DNA of 64,000 bases from NCBI GenBank assembly GCA_947499255.1, contig CANMNF010000001.1:1240001-1304000 (forward strand), read 5' to 3'. This DNA comes from an uncultured Sphingomonadaceae bacterium. GTDB taxonomy: Bacteria; Pseudomonadota; Alphaproteobacteria; Sphingomonadales; Sphingomonadaceae. Below, piece after piece: positions 34,448-43,155 of the stretch. The notes under the pieces are model-generated. The model did not search any database. It had not been told where the DNA came from and worked only from the letters and a program-made list of their open reading frames with translations. Position 1 is the stretch's first letter, and the number at the start of each line of letters is the position of its first letter. The translations under genes and the position numbers were made by a program.

Positions 34448-35068
34448 TCAAAGTGCCCAGCTACGGCCAACTTCGGAAAGCGGGGCATCAATGCGGGCAT
34501 TGGGGCCGGGATTTAGCTCATATTGCAGTTCCTGCGTGCACCCCACTTCGGAGTGATAATAACCGCGATAGATCACGCGTTTAAGCCCGCGATACCCGGC
34601 TTTCGCGGCAGCATCAGCATCGGTTTTGTCGTAGGCGTCTTTGCCAAAGCACGCAGCTTCATAGGCTTCGAGCGTGCTGACCTGCGCGCCATCGCCCAGC
34701 TCAATAAATTCCGCGCCATGCGCTTTGCTGGCAACATTATCGAGCATGTCGAGCGCAGCTTCGAAACTTTTGCGCGTTTCCGGCTTGGCCCAGCTTGCCA
34801 GCAGGCCATCGATATATTGCGGGACACCGGCCGTAATTGCCCCAGGCGTATCAGTAGTAGGCAAGATCATTTCGCTTAATTGTGCAAGTGTCTGGAAGCG
34901 CCAAGCGGTTAGATTTACAGGGGTTGCATCCACGATCATGGGCGGAATTTTTGACGAACATCCCGCCAGCCCGCCGGGCAGCGCCAACACGCCGACGATC
35001 GCAACGCTGGAACGCGAGAGGAAAGACCGCCGCGTCGAAGCGAAGCGATTTTTGATAGGCGCGGTCAT
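34448..35068 (-). CDS. Gluconate 2-dehydrogenase subunit 3 family protein, Tat lipoprotein
   Basis: A 206-residue small subunit of FAD-dependent sugar dehydrogenases. The N-terminus carries a twin-arginine motif (STRRSFLSRS, Arg13-Arg14), a hydrophobic stretch and a lipobox LAGC (Cys37), so it should leave by the Tat route and become lipidated. The gluconate_2-dh3 domain follows (ITAGVPQYIDGLL, AYEAACFGK, VIYRGYYHSEVGCTQELQYE). By analogy with FAD-glucose dehydrogenase it carries the folded catalytic subunit, encoded next, through Tat. The ATG at 35068 is chosen over 35080 because GGAGAGAG precedes it. Confidence 0.88.
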   Translation of the reverse strand: MTAPIKNRFASTRRSFLSRSSVAIVGVLALPGGLAGCSSKIPPMIVDATPVNLTAWRFQTLAQLSEMILPTTDTPGAITAGVPQYIDGLLASWAKPETRKSFEAALDMLDNVASKAHGAEFIELGDGAQVSTLEAYEAACFGKDAYDKTDADAAAKAGYRGLKRVIYRGYYHSEVGCTQELQYELNPGPNARIDAPLSEVGRSWAL

Positions 35069-35098
35069 ATCTCTCTCCATCCGATCCAGTTCAACACG

Positions 35099-36034
35099 TC
35101 ACAATGCCGCAGCCAGCGCACGCACATTTTCTAAAGCGCGCGCTTCTTCGCCGCGCACTGGGAAACATTCCAGGCCTATTGGGCCATCATAGCCCAGCGC
35201 CATCGCCTCTTTCAAAATATAGGCGTAATTCATCTCACCTGTACCAGGTTCACGCCGGTCCGGGGAATCGGCAATTTGCAACAGACCGATATGATCAAAG
35301 CCTTCGCGCAAATGATGTACCACATTGCCTTCATGCCTTTGCATATGGAACAAATCCCAGTTGATCTGCACATTTGGACTGTCCACCGCGCGGCAAATTT
35401 TCACGGCATCTTCAGCACCATAAATGAAAAATCCGGGATGATTGAACCGATTGAACGGCTCAATACACAAAGTCACATTGGCAGCTTCGAATAGCGGCGC
35501 GATGGCAGCGATATGATCCTGATACGCGGCCAGCATTTCCCATTTGGCCATACCATCAACGCTTTGATGCCCCACAATCGTGGCATAGCGCGCGCCAAGG
35601 GTGGTGATGTTATCCAAGGATGCGATTACGCTTTCACGTACTTGCGCAGGTGTTGCTGCGGCCATTTGTGCAGGCACATCAACGGTACAATGGATGATCT
35701 GGATTGCAGCTTCGCGGCTTTGTTGGCGCAGTAAAGTGGGATTACGTTCACCTTCACCCAAATTCCACATTTCAGCGGTGGTAAAACCAGCGCGGGCGGC
35801 CAAATCAATGCGTTTGTCAAGCGGCGCAGGCCGCCACCATGTTTCCAGATTGAGAGTAAAGCGAGAAAGACCAGCGCCTCTCGATTGCGTCGCATGGCCA
35901 TCCATTGCAGCGGATACCGATTGAGGCGCCCCCGCACACGCGGCAACCCCAACAGCCGAGGCAGCTGTTGCCAGTGCCGTGCGGCGCGACACACCGTTTG
36001 ACGTTGCGACGCGACTGTCACCCTGATTTTTCAA
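35099..36034 (-). CDS. Tat-exported TIM-barrel sugar isomerase/epimerase-like protein
   Basis: A 311-residue protein with a Tat motif (VSRRTALATAAS, Arg17-Arg18) and a possible lipobox VAAC (Cys33), then an AP-endonuclease-2-type TIM barrel. Metal ligands of this fold are visible: Glu in LCIEPFNRF, Asp/His in INWDLFHMQRHEG, and Glu in IGLECFPV. It resembles hydroxypyruvate isomerases, but a periplasmic location argues against that substrate. Within a 3-keto-glycoside context such proteins may act as lyases or epimerases on oxidised sugars. Overlaps the upstream gene by four bases. Confidence 0.82.
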   Translation of the reverse strand: MKNQGDSRVATSNGVSRRTALATAASAVGVAACAGAPQSVSAAMDGHATQSRGAGLSRFTLNLETWWRPAPLDKRIDLAARAGFTTAEMWNLGEGERNPTLLRQQSREAAIQIIHCTVDVPAQMAAATPAQVRESVIASLDNITTLGARYATIVGHQSVDGMAKWEMLAAYQDHIAAIAPLFEAANVTLCIEPFNRFNHPGFFIYGAEDAVKICRAVDSPNVQINWDLFHMQRHEGNVVHHLREGFDHIGLLQIADSPDRREPGTGEMNYAYILKEAMALGYDGPIGLECFPVRGEEARALENVRALAAAL

Positions 36035-36933
36035 GATATTTCCATACCCACAAGATGATCGCTTGCCGCTTTCAAACGCGCTTTATCAACCGTCTTCAAC
36101 CGGTCGCTTTCGACAAAGAAATGTTCCAGCCCGGCTTTTTGCGATTGCTTCAAGATCGCTGCGAAATTAATCGAACCTTCGCCCGGCAAAGTCATCAGGC
36201 CATCTTCTGCCACATCCTTGATATGGCACAGGGTGATGCGGCCAGCATGTTTGTCAATCAGCGCATCGACATCTTGCCCAGCGGCCACAGCCCAATAAAA
36301 ATCAAGCTCAAATTTCACCATCTCGGGATCGCTTTGCGCAGCAAGGATATCCAGACCCGTCAGTTCGCCATCGACAGCATCAAATTCAAAATCATGATTG
36401 TGATAGGCAAAGGCGATGCCTTCATCCGCCAACCGCGCGGCGGCATCGCTGCACAAATCAGCAACACCTTTCCATGCGTCCACAGAGCCGCGCATTTCTT
36501 CAGAAACCCACGGCAGCACAACATGCTGTACGCCCACCGTATTGGCGATGGAAATTACACGGTCCATCTGATCGGTGAGTTGATCGGGCATACAATGCAT
36601 ACCGGGCGCGGCGAGGCCTGTCTGGTCCAGAAAGGCGCGCAGTTCGACCGGGTCCTTTTCAAAATAGCCGCCTCCACCAAACTCTACTTCGGAAAATCCG
36701 GTATCAGCGACAGCTTGCAAAGTGCCCAGCGCATCGGTCTCAAAACTTTCGCGCACCGTGAAAAGTTGGATGCCAAGCGTAGTCAGTTTTTCGGCAAAGG
36801 GTGCTTTTGGCTCAGCCTCTTCGCCTGCTGCGCAGCCTGTCATCGTGGCAAGCAAGGTGGCACCGGTGACCTGGCCAAATTGTCGGCGGTTCCAATGCGG
36901 CGCAGCGATAATATTGTTCGCCGGTCCGCTCAT
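36031..36933 (-). CDS. Tat-exported TIM-barrel sugar isomerase/epimerase-like lipoprotein
   Basis: A 300-residue protein with a twin-arginine motif (WNRRQFGQV, Arg16-Arg17) and a possible lipobox MTGC (Cys34), followed by the same TIM-barrel fold as its neighbour but only distantly similar. Likely ligands: His/Asn/His/Asp in YHNHDFEF, Asp in FELDFYWAVAAG, His in LCHIKDV, and Glu in FFVESDR. The YHNHDFEF and HIKD motifs are typical of the sugar phosphate isomerase/epimerase family linked to 3-keto-sugar metabolism. Four-base overlaps with both neighbours show tight coupling. Confidence 0.82.
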   Translation of the reverse strand: MSGPANNIIAAPHWNRRQFGQVTGATLLATMTGCAAGEEAEPKAPFAEKLTTLGIQLFTVRESFETDALGTLQAVADTGFSEVEFGGGGYFEKDPVELRAFLDQTGLAAPGMHCMPDQLTDQMDRVISIANTVGVQHVVLPWVSEEMRGSVDAWKGVADLCSDAAARLADEGIAFAYHNHDFEFDAVDGELTGLDILAAQSDPEMVKFELDFYWAVAAGQDVDALIDKHAGRITLCHIKDVAEDGLMTLPGEGSINFAAILKQSQKAGLEHFFVESDRLKTVDKARLKAASDHLVGMEIS

Positions 36934-38180
36934 ATTGCCGCTCTTGATGGTTGTGCTGACAGAGGAGCTTTTTCCTGAGGCCGTTTAAGACGCAAAGCGA
37001 GCAAGATACCAAAGGCCACGATCAAAATGGCCGGGAGCACCGTAAGGCGTTCCAACACTGCTTGCCCGGCCACAAGGTCCGCCGCCGGCCCGGCTGCACC
37101 GCCAGCCAGCGCCGCATTCTTCGCATCATCAAGCCAGCCACCGATAATCGGCATCCAGATGCTGACGCCAAACATGCCCGCACCACCAATCAGGGAAAGG
37201 CCCAAAGCGCCGGTTCGGGGCTGATATTCGCCAATCACGCCTATCATGGTTGGCCAAAAGTAGCAAACGCCCAGTGCGAAAACCACGGCTGCAGCATAAG
37301 CGCTCGCCCCATCGGCACGGCTTAGCAGCATAAAGCCGATTGTGGTGACAACAGCCGACGCAAACAGCACGCCAACAGGATTAAGCCGGTGCACAATCGG
37401 CCCGGCGAAATACCGCCCAACGGCCATCACGCCTGTCACCAATGCCAGGATCAACATGGGCGATGCGCCAGTGCCGGCAAGGATCTGATTGATCCATTGG
37501 CCAGTGCCAAGCTCTGTCGTTGCAGTCAGCGTCATCAAAATGCACAAGCCAATAAAAAGTGGCGAGAACAGCGCCTTGATATTTTCAGCCGTTGAACTGA
37601 GGCCAGAACGTGTTTCTGGAAAAACCGTGGTGAAGATCATCACCCCATAAATCGCCAGTGGCAAAAGCATCGTCGCCAGCAAAAGCTGCCAGCCCAGCTG
37701 CTCACCAAAATAGAATGCAATCAGCGATCCGATCACGATGCCGCCGGGGAACCAAACGTGAAATTTGTTTAACATGGTGGTTTTGTTGTCAGGGTACATG
37801 TCCGCAATCAACGGGTTGCATGCCGCCTCAACCGATCCATTGGCAAACCCGATACAAAAGGTGGAAATAATCAGCAGCCAAAACCCATCGGCATAAATCG
37901 TCAGCACAATACCCAGCAAATGTCCGATAAAGGCGATAATCATGAGGTTTTTTGCCCCCACCTGATTATACAGCAGACCCCCGATCATCATTGCCACCGG
38001 AAAGCCAAGAAAGGCCATGGCGTTGATCCAGCCCAGTTCCCGGCTGCTAAGGCTAAAGCCGTCACCAAGCTCGCCCAATATCCCTGCACGAAGGGCAAAG
38101 GTCATCGACGTGACCGTGAGCGCGACACACGACATAATAAACAGACGTGATGGATTGATGCTTGATACAGCTGTGGCCAT
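36930..38180 (-). CDS. MFS sugar transporter
   Basis: A 416-residue major facilitator protein with 12 predicted helices, opening SRLFIMSCVALTVTSMTFALRAGILGELG. It is of the fucose/glucose-galactose permease-like branch common in glycoside and sugar-acid loci. First gene of the minus-strand run that continues through both TIM-barrel genes, the dehydrogenase pair, eda and kdgK. Likely imports a product of periplasmic oxidation and cleavage; the substrate is inferred only from context. Confidence 0.86.
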   Translation of the reverse strand: MATAVSSINPSRLFIMSCVALTVTSMTFALRAGILGELGDGFSLSSRELGWINAMAFLGFPVAMMIGGLLYNQVGAKNLMIIAFIGHLLGIVLTIYADGFWLLIISTFCIGFANGSVEAACNPLIADMYPDNKTTMLNKFHVWFPGGIVIGSLIAFYFGEQLGWQLLLATMLLPLAIYGVMIFTTVFPETRSGLSSTAENIKALFSPLFIGLCILMTLTATTELGTGQWINQILAGTGASPMLILALVTGVMAVGRYFAGPIVHRLNPVGVLFASAVVTTIGFMLLSRADGASAYAAAVVFALGVCYFWPTMIGVIGEYQPRTGALGLSLIGGAGMFGVSIWMPIIGGWLDDAKNAALAGGAAGPAADLVAGQAVLERLTVLPAILIVAFGILLALRLKRPQEKAPLSAQPSRAAI

Positions 38181-38364
38181 CCAGATTTTCTCCCGTCAAC
38201 GTCGACATTCTTGATTCGTCGATTCGTTCGATGCACGTTGCACACCAAAGGCGCGCTTAAATCCACCCCAAACCATGCTGTGCTGTTTGAACAAACCTTG
38301 AAAGCCACGTCGATTTTCGGTCAAAGCCTATAAAAAATACGGATCAACAAATGGAGAGTGCCTC
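38181..38364. promoter_or_regulatory. Divergent promoter region between the two glycoside operons
   Basis: This 184-base gap separates the starts of the MFS-led and TIM-barrel-led operons, so it must hold promoters for both. Visible features are GATTCGT repeated in direct orientation near 38212-38227 and TGCA-CGT-TGCA at 38231-38241. No FadR-type TTGGT-N3-ACCAA site is present. I cannot place -35/-10 boxes with conviction. Confidence 0.4.
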
Positions 38365-39429
38365 GTGAAAACCATCAAAGGCCCCGCGCTGTTTCTTGCA
38401 CAATTTGTAGGCGACGAAGCGCCCTTCAACAGTTGGGATTCCATCACAAAATGGGCCGCTGATTGCGGATATGAGGGTGTACAGGTGCCTGCCGGCGCTG
38501 ATTGCCTGATCGATCTTGATCTGGCGTCCACCTCCAAAGACTATTGCGATGAATGGAAGGGACAGGCGGCACAAAACGGCGTTGCGGTTACCGAACTTTC
38601 CACCCACCTTGAAGGTCAGCTTGTCGCTGTGCACCCGGCCTATGATGAAGCTTTCGATGGCTTTGCTGCACCTGAAGTGCGCGGCAATCCCAAAGCGCGG
38701 CAAGAGTGGGCCGTTGGTCAGGTGAAAAAAGCGCTTACCGCATCACGCCTCATGGGTTTGACCGATCATGTGAGCTTTTCCGGCTCGCTGGCCTGGCCCT
38801 ATATTTATCCTTGGCCACAACGCCCTGCTGGCCTTGTCGAAACCGCGTTTGACGAACTGGCGGCGCGCTGGCGTCCGCTGCTTGATCATGCCGAGGATGA
38901 AGGCATCAACGTCTGCTATGAAATTCATCCAGGCGAAGATTTGCACGATGGCATTACCTTTGAAATGTTCCTTGAACGCGTAGACAATCACGCGCGCTGC
39001 AACATGCTGTTCGATCCATCGCATTATGTGCTGCAATGCCTCGATTATCTCGATCACATCGACATTTATCACGAGCGCATCAAGATGTTCCACGTCAAGG
39101 ATGCTGAATTTCGTCCCACTGGCAGGCAAGGGGTGTATGGCGGGTATCAAAGCTGGGTTGATCGCGCTGGCAGGTTCCGTTCGCTGGGCGATGGGCAAGT
39201 CGACTTTAAGGGCATTTTCGCCAAAATGGCGGCCTACGATTTCACAGGCTGGGCCGTGGTGGAATGGGAATGTGCCTTGAAGCACCCCGAAGATGGCGCG
39301 CGCGAAGGTGCGCAATTCGTCAAGGATCACATTATCCGCGTAACCGAGCGCGCTTTTGACGACTTCGCCGATGGCGGAACCGATGATGCAGCCAATGCCC
39401 GCATGCTTGGCCTTGGAGATGCTTCATGA
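38365..39429 (+). CDS. Cytosolic TIM-barrel sugar isomerase/epimerase-like protein
   Basis: A 354-residue TIM-barrel protein with no signal peptide. Probable metal ligands: Glu and His in VCYEIHPGED, Asp and His in LFDPSHYVLQCLDY, His/Asp in FHVKDAEF, and Glu in VVEWECALKH. It belongs to a longer subgroup of the sugar phosphate isomerase/epimerase family usually found beside Gfo/Idh/MocA oxidoreductases, as here. Members act on 3-keto-sugars in some species. The start is GTG at 38365 after GGAGAGTGCCTC. The stop overlaps the next start by four bases (ATGA). Confidence 0.84.
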   Translation: MKTIKGPALFLAQFVGDEAPFNSWDSITKWAADCGYEGVQVPAGADCLIDLDLASTSKDYCDEWKGQAAQNGVAVTELSTHLEGQLVAVHPAYDEAFDGFAAPEVRGNPKARQEWAVGQVKKALTASRLMGLTDHVSFSGSLAWPYIYPWPQRPAGLVETAFDELAARWRPLLDHAEDEGINVCYEIHPGEDLHDGITFEMFLERVDNHARCNMLFDPSHYVLQCLDYLDHIDIYHERIKMFHVKDAEFRPTGRQGVYGGYQSWVDRAGRFRSLGDGQVDFKGIFAKMAAYDFTGWAVVEWECALKHPEDGAREGAQFVKDHIIRVTERAFDDFADGGTDDAANARMLGLGDAS

Positions 39430-40583
39430 TCGCAGTTCACAAGCGCCTGCGCCTTGGCATGGTTGGTGGGGGACAAGGCGCATTTATTGGCGCTGTCCAC
39501 CGCATCGCCAGCCGCATTGACGATGAATATGAGCTGGTCGCAGGCTGCTTCAGCTCGTCACCAGAACGCGGCGCGGCATCCGCAGCTGAGCTGGGCGTGG
39601 AAGCAGACCGCGCGTACAACAGCTTTGAAACTATGGCTGAGGCGGAGGCGGCGCGCGATGATGGCATTGATGCCGTCGCGATCGTTACGCCCAACCATTT
39701 GCACTTCCCCGCCGCCAAACCATTTTTGGAGCGCGGCATCCATGTCATTTGCGATAAGCCGCTAACCGCAATGCTGGATGAAGCCAAAGCGTATAAGGCT
39801 GCTGTCGAACAATCAGCATCGATCTTCGCGCTGACGCACAATTATTCCGGCTATCCGCTGATCCGCCAAGCGCGCGCTATGGTGGAAAGCGGGCAGCTGG
39901 GTGCGATCCGTGTGGTGCAGGCGGAATATCCGCAAGACTGGCTGACCGAAGATGTCGAGAGCGAAGGCCAAAAGCAAGCCAGTTGGCGCACTGATCCTGC
40001 GCAATCAGGCGTAGGCGGATGTATCGGCGATATTGGCACCCATGCCTATCAACTTGCACGCTTTGTGACCGGATTGAAGCTGGAGCGGCTGCGCGCTGAT
40101 CTGCAAAGCTTTGTGCCCGGACGCAGGCTTGATGATAATGCCCATGTGATCCTGCAATTTGCAGGCGGAGCGCGCGGCATGTTGTGGTCTTCCCAAGTCG
40201 CGGTGGGCCATGAAAACAGCCTGCGCCTGCGCGTCTATGGCGAAAAAGCCGGGATCGAATGGGCGCAGGAAAACCCGAACCAGCTTTGGTACACACCTTT
40301 TGGCCAACCCAAACAATTGCTCACCCGTGGCGGTGCAGGCACGAATGAGGCAGCCGAACGGGTAACGCGCATCCCCGCCGGTCATCCCGAAGGATACCTT
40401 GAAGGCTTCGCCACGATTTACAGCGAAGTCGCCAAGGCCATTCGCGCCACCAAGGCAGGTGAAGCGGTGCCCGAAGGCGTGCTGTTCCCTGGCATTGAGG
40501 ATGGCATTGAAGGGGTCGCATTCGTAGATGCTTGCGTACGCTCCTCTAACGATGATGGCGCATGGGTTTCACTCGACCTTTGA
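39426..40583 (+). CDS. Gfo/Idh/MocA family oxidoreductase, cytosolic
   Basis: A 385-residue NAD(P)-dependent sugar oxidoreductase: Rossmann motif LRLGMVGGGQGAFIGAVHR, the family Lys in VICDKPLTA, and the catalytic GDIGTHAYQLARF (Asp and His). It could reduce a 3-keto-sugar back to the parent aldose or oxidise an inositol-like compound. Coupled to the TIM-barrel gene by a four-base overlap, a pairing that recurs in glycoside catabolic loci. No export signal, unlike its relative at 53275. Confidence 0.87.
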   Translation: MIAVHKRLRLGMVGGGQGAFIGAVHRIASRIDDEYELVAGCFSSSPERGAASAAELGVEADRAYNSFETMAEAEAARDDGIDAVAIVTPNHLHFPAAKPFLERGIHVICDKPLTAMLDEAKAYKAAVEQSASIFALTHNYSGYPLIRQARAMVESGQLGAIRVVQAEYPQDWLTEDVESEGQKQASWRTDPAQSGVGGCIGDIGTHAYQLARFVTGLKLERLRADLQSFVPGRRLDDNAHVILQFAGGARGMLWSSQVAVGHENSLRLRVYGEKAGIEWAQENPNQLWYTPFGQPKQLLTRGGAGTNEAAERVTRIPAGHPEGYLEGFATIYSEVAKAIRATKAGEAVPEGVLFPGIEDGIEGVAFVDACVRSSNDDGAWVSLDL

Positions 40584-40687
40584 AACGAATGGTGATGCGC
40601 GTATGCGTTTAGGGCATACCAAACGCTATCGGTTTGTTCTCGAATAAGAATGCACATCCAGCTAGACTACCTGCGGGCGAAAATAGG

Positions 40688-41539
40688 ATGTCTCGATTTA
40701 TGATGCGTTTTGCGCGTAGATTTGCTGGCCTTGTGGTGGCGGCGGCGGCTTTGGCAAGCTGTGCAACCTCTGCGCGTGAACCCACGGCGCAGACAGCATC
40801 TTCGCCGCAGAACGCATCATCGATTGGTGCCCCGATGGCAGAAAGCTCAACGGCGATCTTGTTCGTGGGCAATAGCTATTTTTACTACAATGACAGCCTG
40901 CACAATCACCTCAAAAGGATGCTCGTATCAGCAGGCGCATTCCGCAATTCTGAACTGACTTTCAAATCGGCCACCATCGGCGGCGCGGCTTTGTTCGATC
41001 ACCCGATTGATCATCTGCTCGCGCACGATAATTTGCGGGTCGATCGGCCATTTGAGATGGTCATCATGGCCGGGCAGAGCAATGCCGCTCTAACACCGGA
41101 AAGGCGCACGCTTTTCGCACAAACCGCGCGCGAATATGCCGCGAAAGTGCGGGCAGCCGGGGGTGAGCCAGCTTTGTATATGACCCACGCTTATGTGCCG
41201 CCGCATCGCTTGGCGCGCGATACCATGATTGATGACGTCGCCTCTCTTTACATCGAAACAGGTGCGGACATTGATGCGCTGGTGATCCCTGTGGGGCTTG
41301 CCTTTGCAGAAGCCTATCGCCGCCGTCCCGACATCCAATTGCACAAGGGTTTTGACGGTTCGCATCCCAATTTGCTGGGCACGTATCTCGCCGCCGCTAC
41401 TGTTCTGGCGAGCGTTTATGGCGTGTCGCCAGTGGGCAATGCATATGATTATTTTGGCGAAGTCAGCGCAGAGGAAGCACGTTTCCTGCAAGAGGTGGCG
41501 CAAGACACGGTGGAGCAGTTTAACGCACGCAACCAATGA
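40688..41539 (+). CDS. SGNH-hydrolase-like lipoprotein
   Basis: About 283 residues with a lipoprotein signal (RFAGLVVAAAALASC, Cys25). After a Ser/Thr/Ala-rich linker comes block I of the SGNH fold, ILFVGNSYFYYNDSL with candidate nucleophile Ser63, and late in the chain the block V Asp-x2-His in GFDGSHPNLLGTYLAA. GQSN provides the block III Asn. It is probably an esterase or deacylase acting on a carbohydrate or peptide outside the cytoplasm. The ATG at 40688 puts the signal at the N-terminus. Confidence 0.75.
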   Translation: MSRFMMRFARRFAGLVVAAAALASCATSAREPTAQTASSPQNASSIGAPMAESSTAILFVGNSYFYYNDSLHNHLKRMLVSAGAFRNSELTFKSATIGGAALFDHPIDHLLAHDNLRVDRPFEMVIMAGQSNAALTPERRTLFAQTAREYAAKVRAAGGEPALYMTHAYVPPHRLARDTMIDDVASLYIETGADIDALVIPVGLAFAEAYRRRPDIQLHKGFDGSHPNLLGTYLAAATVLASVYGVSPVGNAYDYFGEVSAEEARFLQEVAQDTVEQFNARNQ

Positions 41540-41597
41540 CATTGGCCGACAATAAGCGCCGCAAAAGGTGCGCGCTCAATGGGAGTGAACGAGAGAT

Positions 41598-43067
41598 ATG
41601 ACCACCACAACGGCAAGCGCGGCAAAAGAAAACGCGAGCATCAAGCCCACCGGCATCATTGCGGGCATTCTGGCCGCCATCGCCGTGCTGCTGGTGTTCG
41701 ATCCGGCAGATCTTGATCGTCCGGCACAAATCGTTGCGGCAATTGGCGTCTTGATGGCCGTTTGGTGGGCAACCGAAGCTATACCCCTCCCGGTAACCGC
41801 TTTGGTGCCAATTATCGCGTTTCCAATTTCGGGGGTGGCCGAGATCGCAGATGCGGCAGCGCCCTATGCCAACCCTATCATCTATCTGTTTTTGGGCGGA
41901 TTTCTTGTCGCCCTTGCGGTTGAACGCAGCGAGCTTCATCGCAGGATCGCGCTGATCATCTTTCGGCTAATGGGAAAAAGTGGGCGCGGTCTTGTCGCTG
42001 GATTTATGGTCGCAGCGGCGCTTTTGAGCATGTGGATTTCCAACACATCCACCACCTTGATGCTGTTTCCGATTGCCGTATCGCTGGCCATGGTGGTCGG
42101 GGAAACTTCACCCAATCTGACCGACAAAGCGAAGCACGACTTCCAAATCGCGCTGCTTCTGGCGCTCGCTTATGGCGCGTCCATCGGCGGAGTGGCGACA
42201 CTGGTGGGGACGCCGACCAACGCGTTTATGGCGGGTTTTTTGCAAAGCGAGTACAATCTGGAAATCCCCTTCGCGCAATGGATGATGATCGGCATCCCGG
42301 TGACCATTGTTCTGCTGCCGCTTGGCTGGGTGTTGTTGACGCGGGTGCTGTTCCCCGTCTCCTTCGCCTCTTCGCCCGAAACGCTGGCGGAATTGGACCG
42401 CCGTCACGCAGCACTTGGCTCCATGTCGACTGCGGAAAAGCGCACTGCCATCTTGTTTGCAACGCTTGTGCTGGGCTGGCTGCTGCGCAAACCGATCACC
42501 GGCGCATTGGGCATTGAAGGGCTAACCGATGCAGGCGTAGCCATGGCGGTGGCGCTGCTCGCCTTTCTCATCCCAAGCGGCAAAAAGAGCGAAGCGCTGG
42601 TTGTCTGGTCCGATACCAAGCGATTGCCTTGGGGTGTCCTGATCCTGTTTGGTGGCGGCCTGTCTCTGGCCGCTGCGCTTTCATCTTCTGGGCTGACCTT
42701 GTGGCTGGGGCAGCAATTGGCGCCTCTGGGGGCCATCAATCACATCTTACTGATCGTTGCGCTTACCAGCCTTGTGATTTTCCTGACCGAACTCACCAGC
42801 AATGTCGCCACAACGGCGACTTTGCTGCCCGTTGTTGCAGCCTTGGCAGTGGAGCTTTCGCTTGATCCGCTAATGCTGGTTGTGCCGGTTACTATCGCGG
42901 CGAGCTGTGCCTTTATGCTGCCGGTCGCAACGCCGCCCAATGCGATTGTGTTCAGCAGCGGCGAGGTGACGATCAAGGAAATGATGCGGGCCGGGTTCTG
43001 GCTTAATATCGTATCGGTTGCCTTAGTTTCTCTGGTTGCGGCGGTGCTGGTCCCCGCAGTCCTTTAG
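41598..43067 (+). CDS. DASS/SLC13-family sodium-coupled anion transporter
   Basis: A 489-residue polytopic protein with the paired SNT motifs of the DASS family (SNTSTTLMLFPIA and LTSNVATTATLLPV), GTPTNAF and PVATPPNAIVFSSG. DASS members move dicarboxylates, citrate or sulfate with sodium. Placed between an SGNH lipoprotein and a D-amino-acid dehydrogenase, it may carry a di- or tricarboxylate or an acidic amino-acid derivative; the substrate is not predictable from motifs seen by eye. Confidence 0.9.
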   Translation: MTTTTASAAKENASIKPTGIIAGILAAIAVLLVFDPADLDRPAQIVAAIGVLMAVWWATEAIPLPVTALVPIIAFPISGVAEIADAAAPYANPIIYLFLGGFLVALAVERSELHRRIALIIFRLMGKSGRGLVAGFMVAAALLSMWISNTSTTLMLFPIAVSLAMVVGETSPNLTDKAKHDFQIALLLALAYGASIGGVATLVGTPTNAFMAGFLQSEYNLEIPFAQWMMIGIPVTIVLLPLGWVLLTRVLFPVSFASSPETLAELDRRHAALGSMSTAEKRTAILFATLVLGWLLRKPITGALGIEGLTDAGVAMAVALLAFLIPSGKKSEALVVWSDTKRLPWGVLILFGGGLSLAAALSSSGLTLWLGQQLAPLGAINHILLIVALTSLVIFLTELTSNVATTATLLPVVAALAVELSLDPLMLVVPVTIAASCAFMLPVATPPNAIVFSSGEVTIKEMMRAGFWLNIVSVALVSLVAAVLVPAVL

Positions 43068-43155
43068 GGACGCGCCCGCGCCTATAAAGCGCGGCTATGA
43101 CGGCGCGCCGGAATAGTGATGGGCTTGGGAGATTGGCGCGCTCACACTGCTTTGC

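Noticed and set aside
35099-36034. Naming this gene hydroxypyruvate isomerase (hyi)
   Set aside because: The fold resembles Hyi, but a Tat export signal and a sugar-oxidation operon do not fit glyoxylate metabolism.
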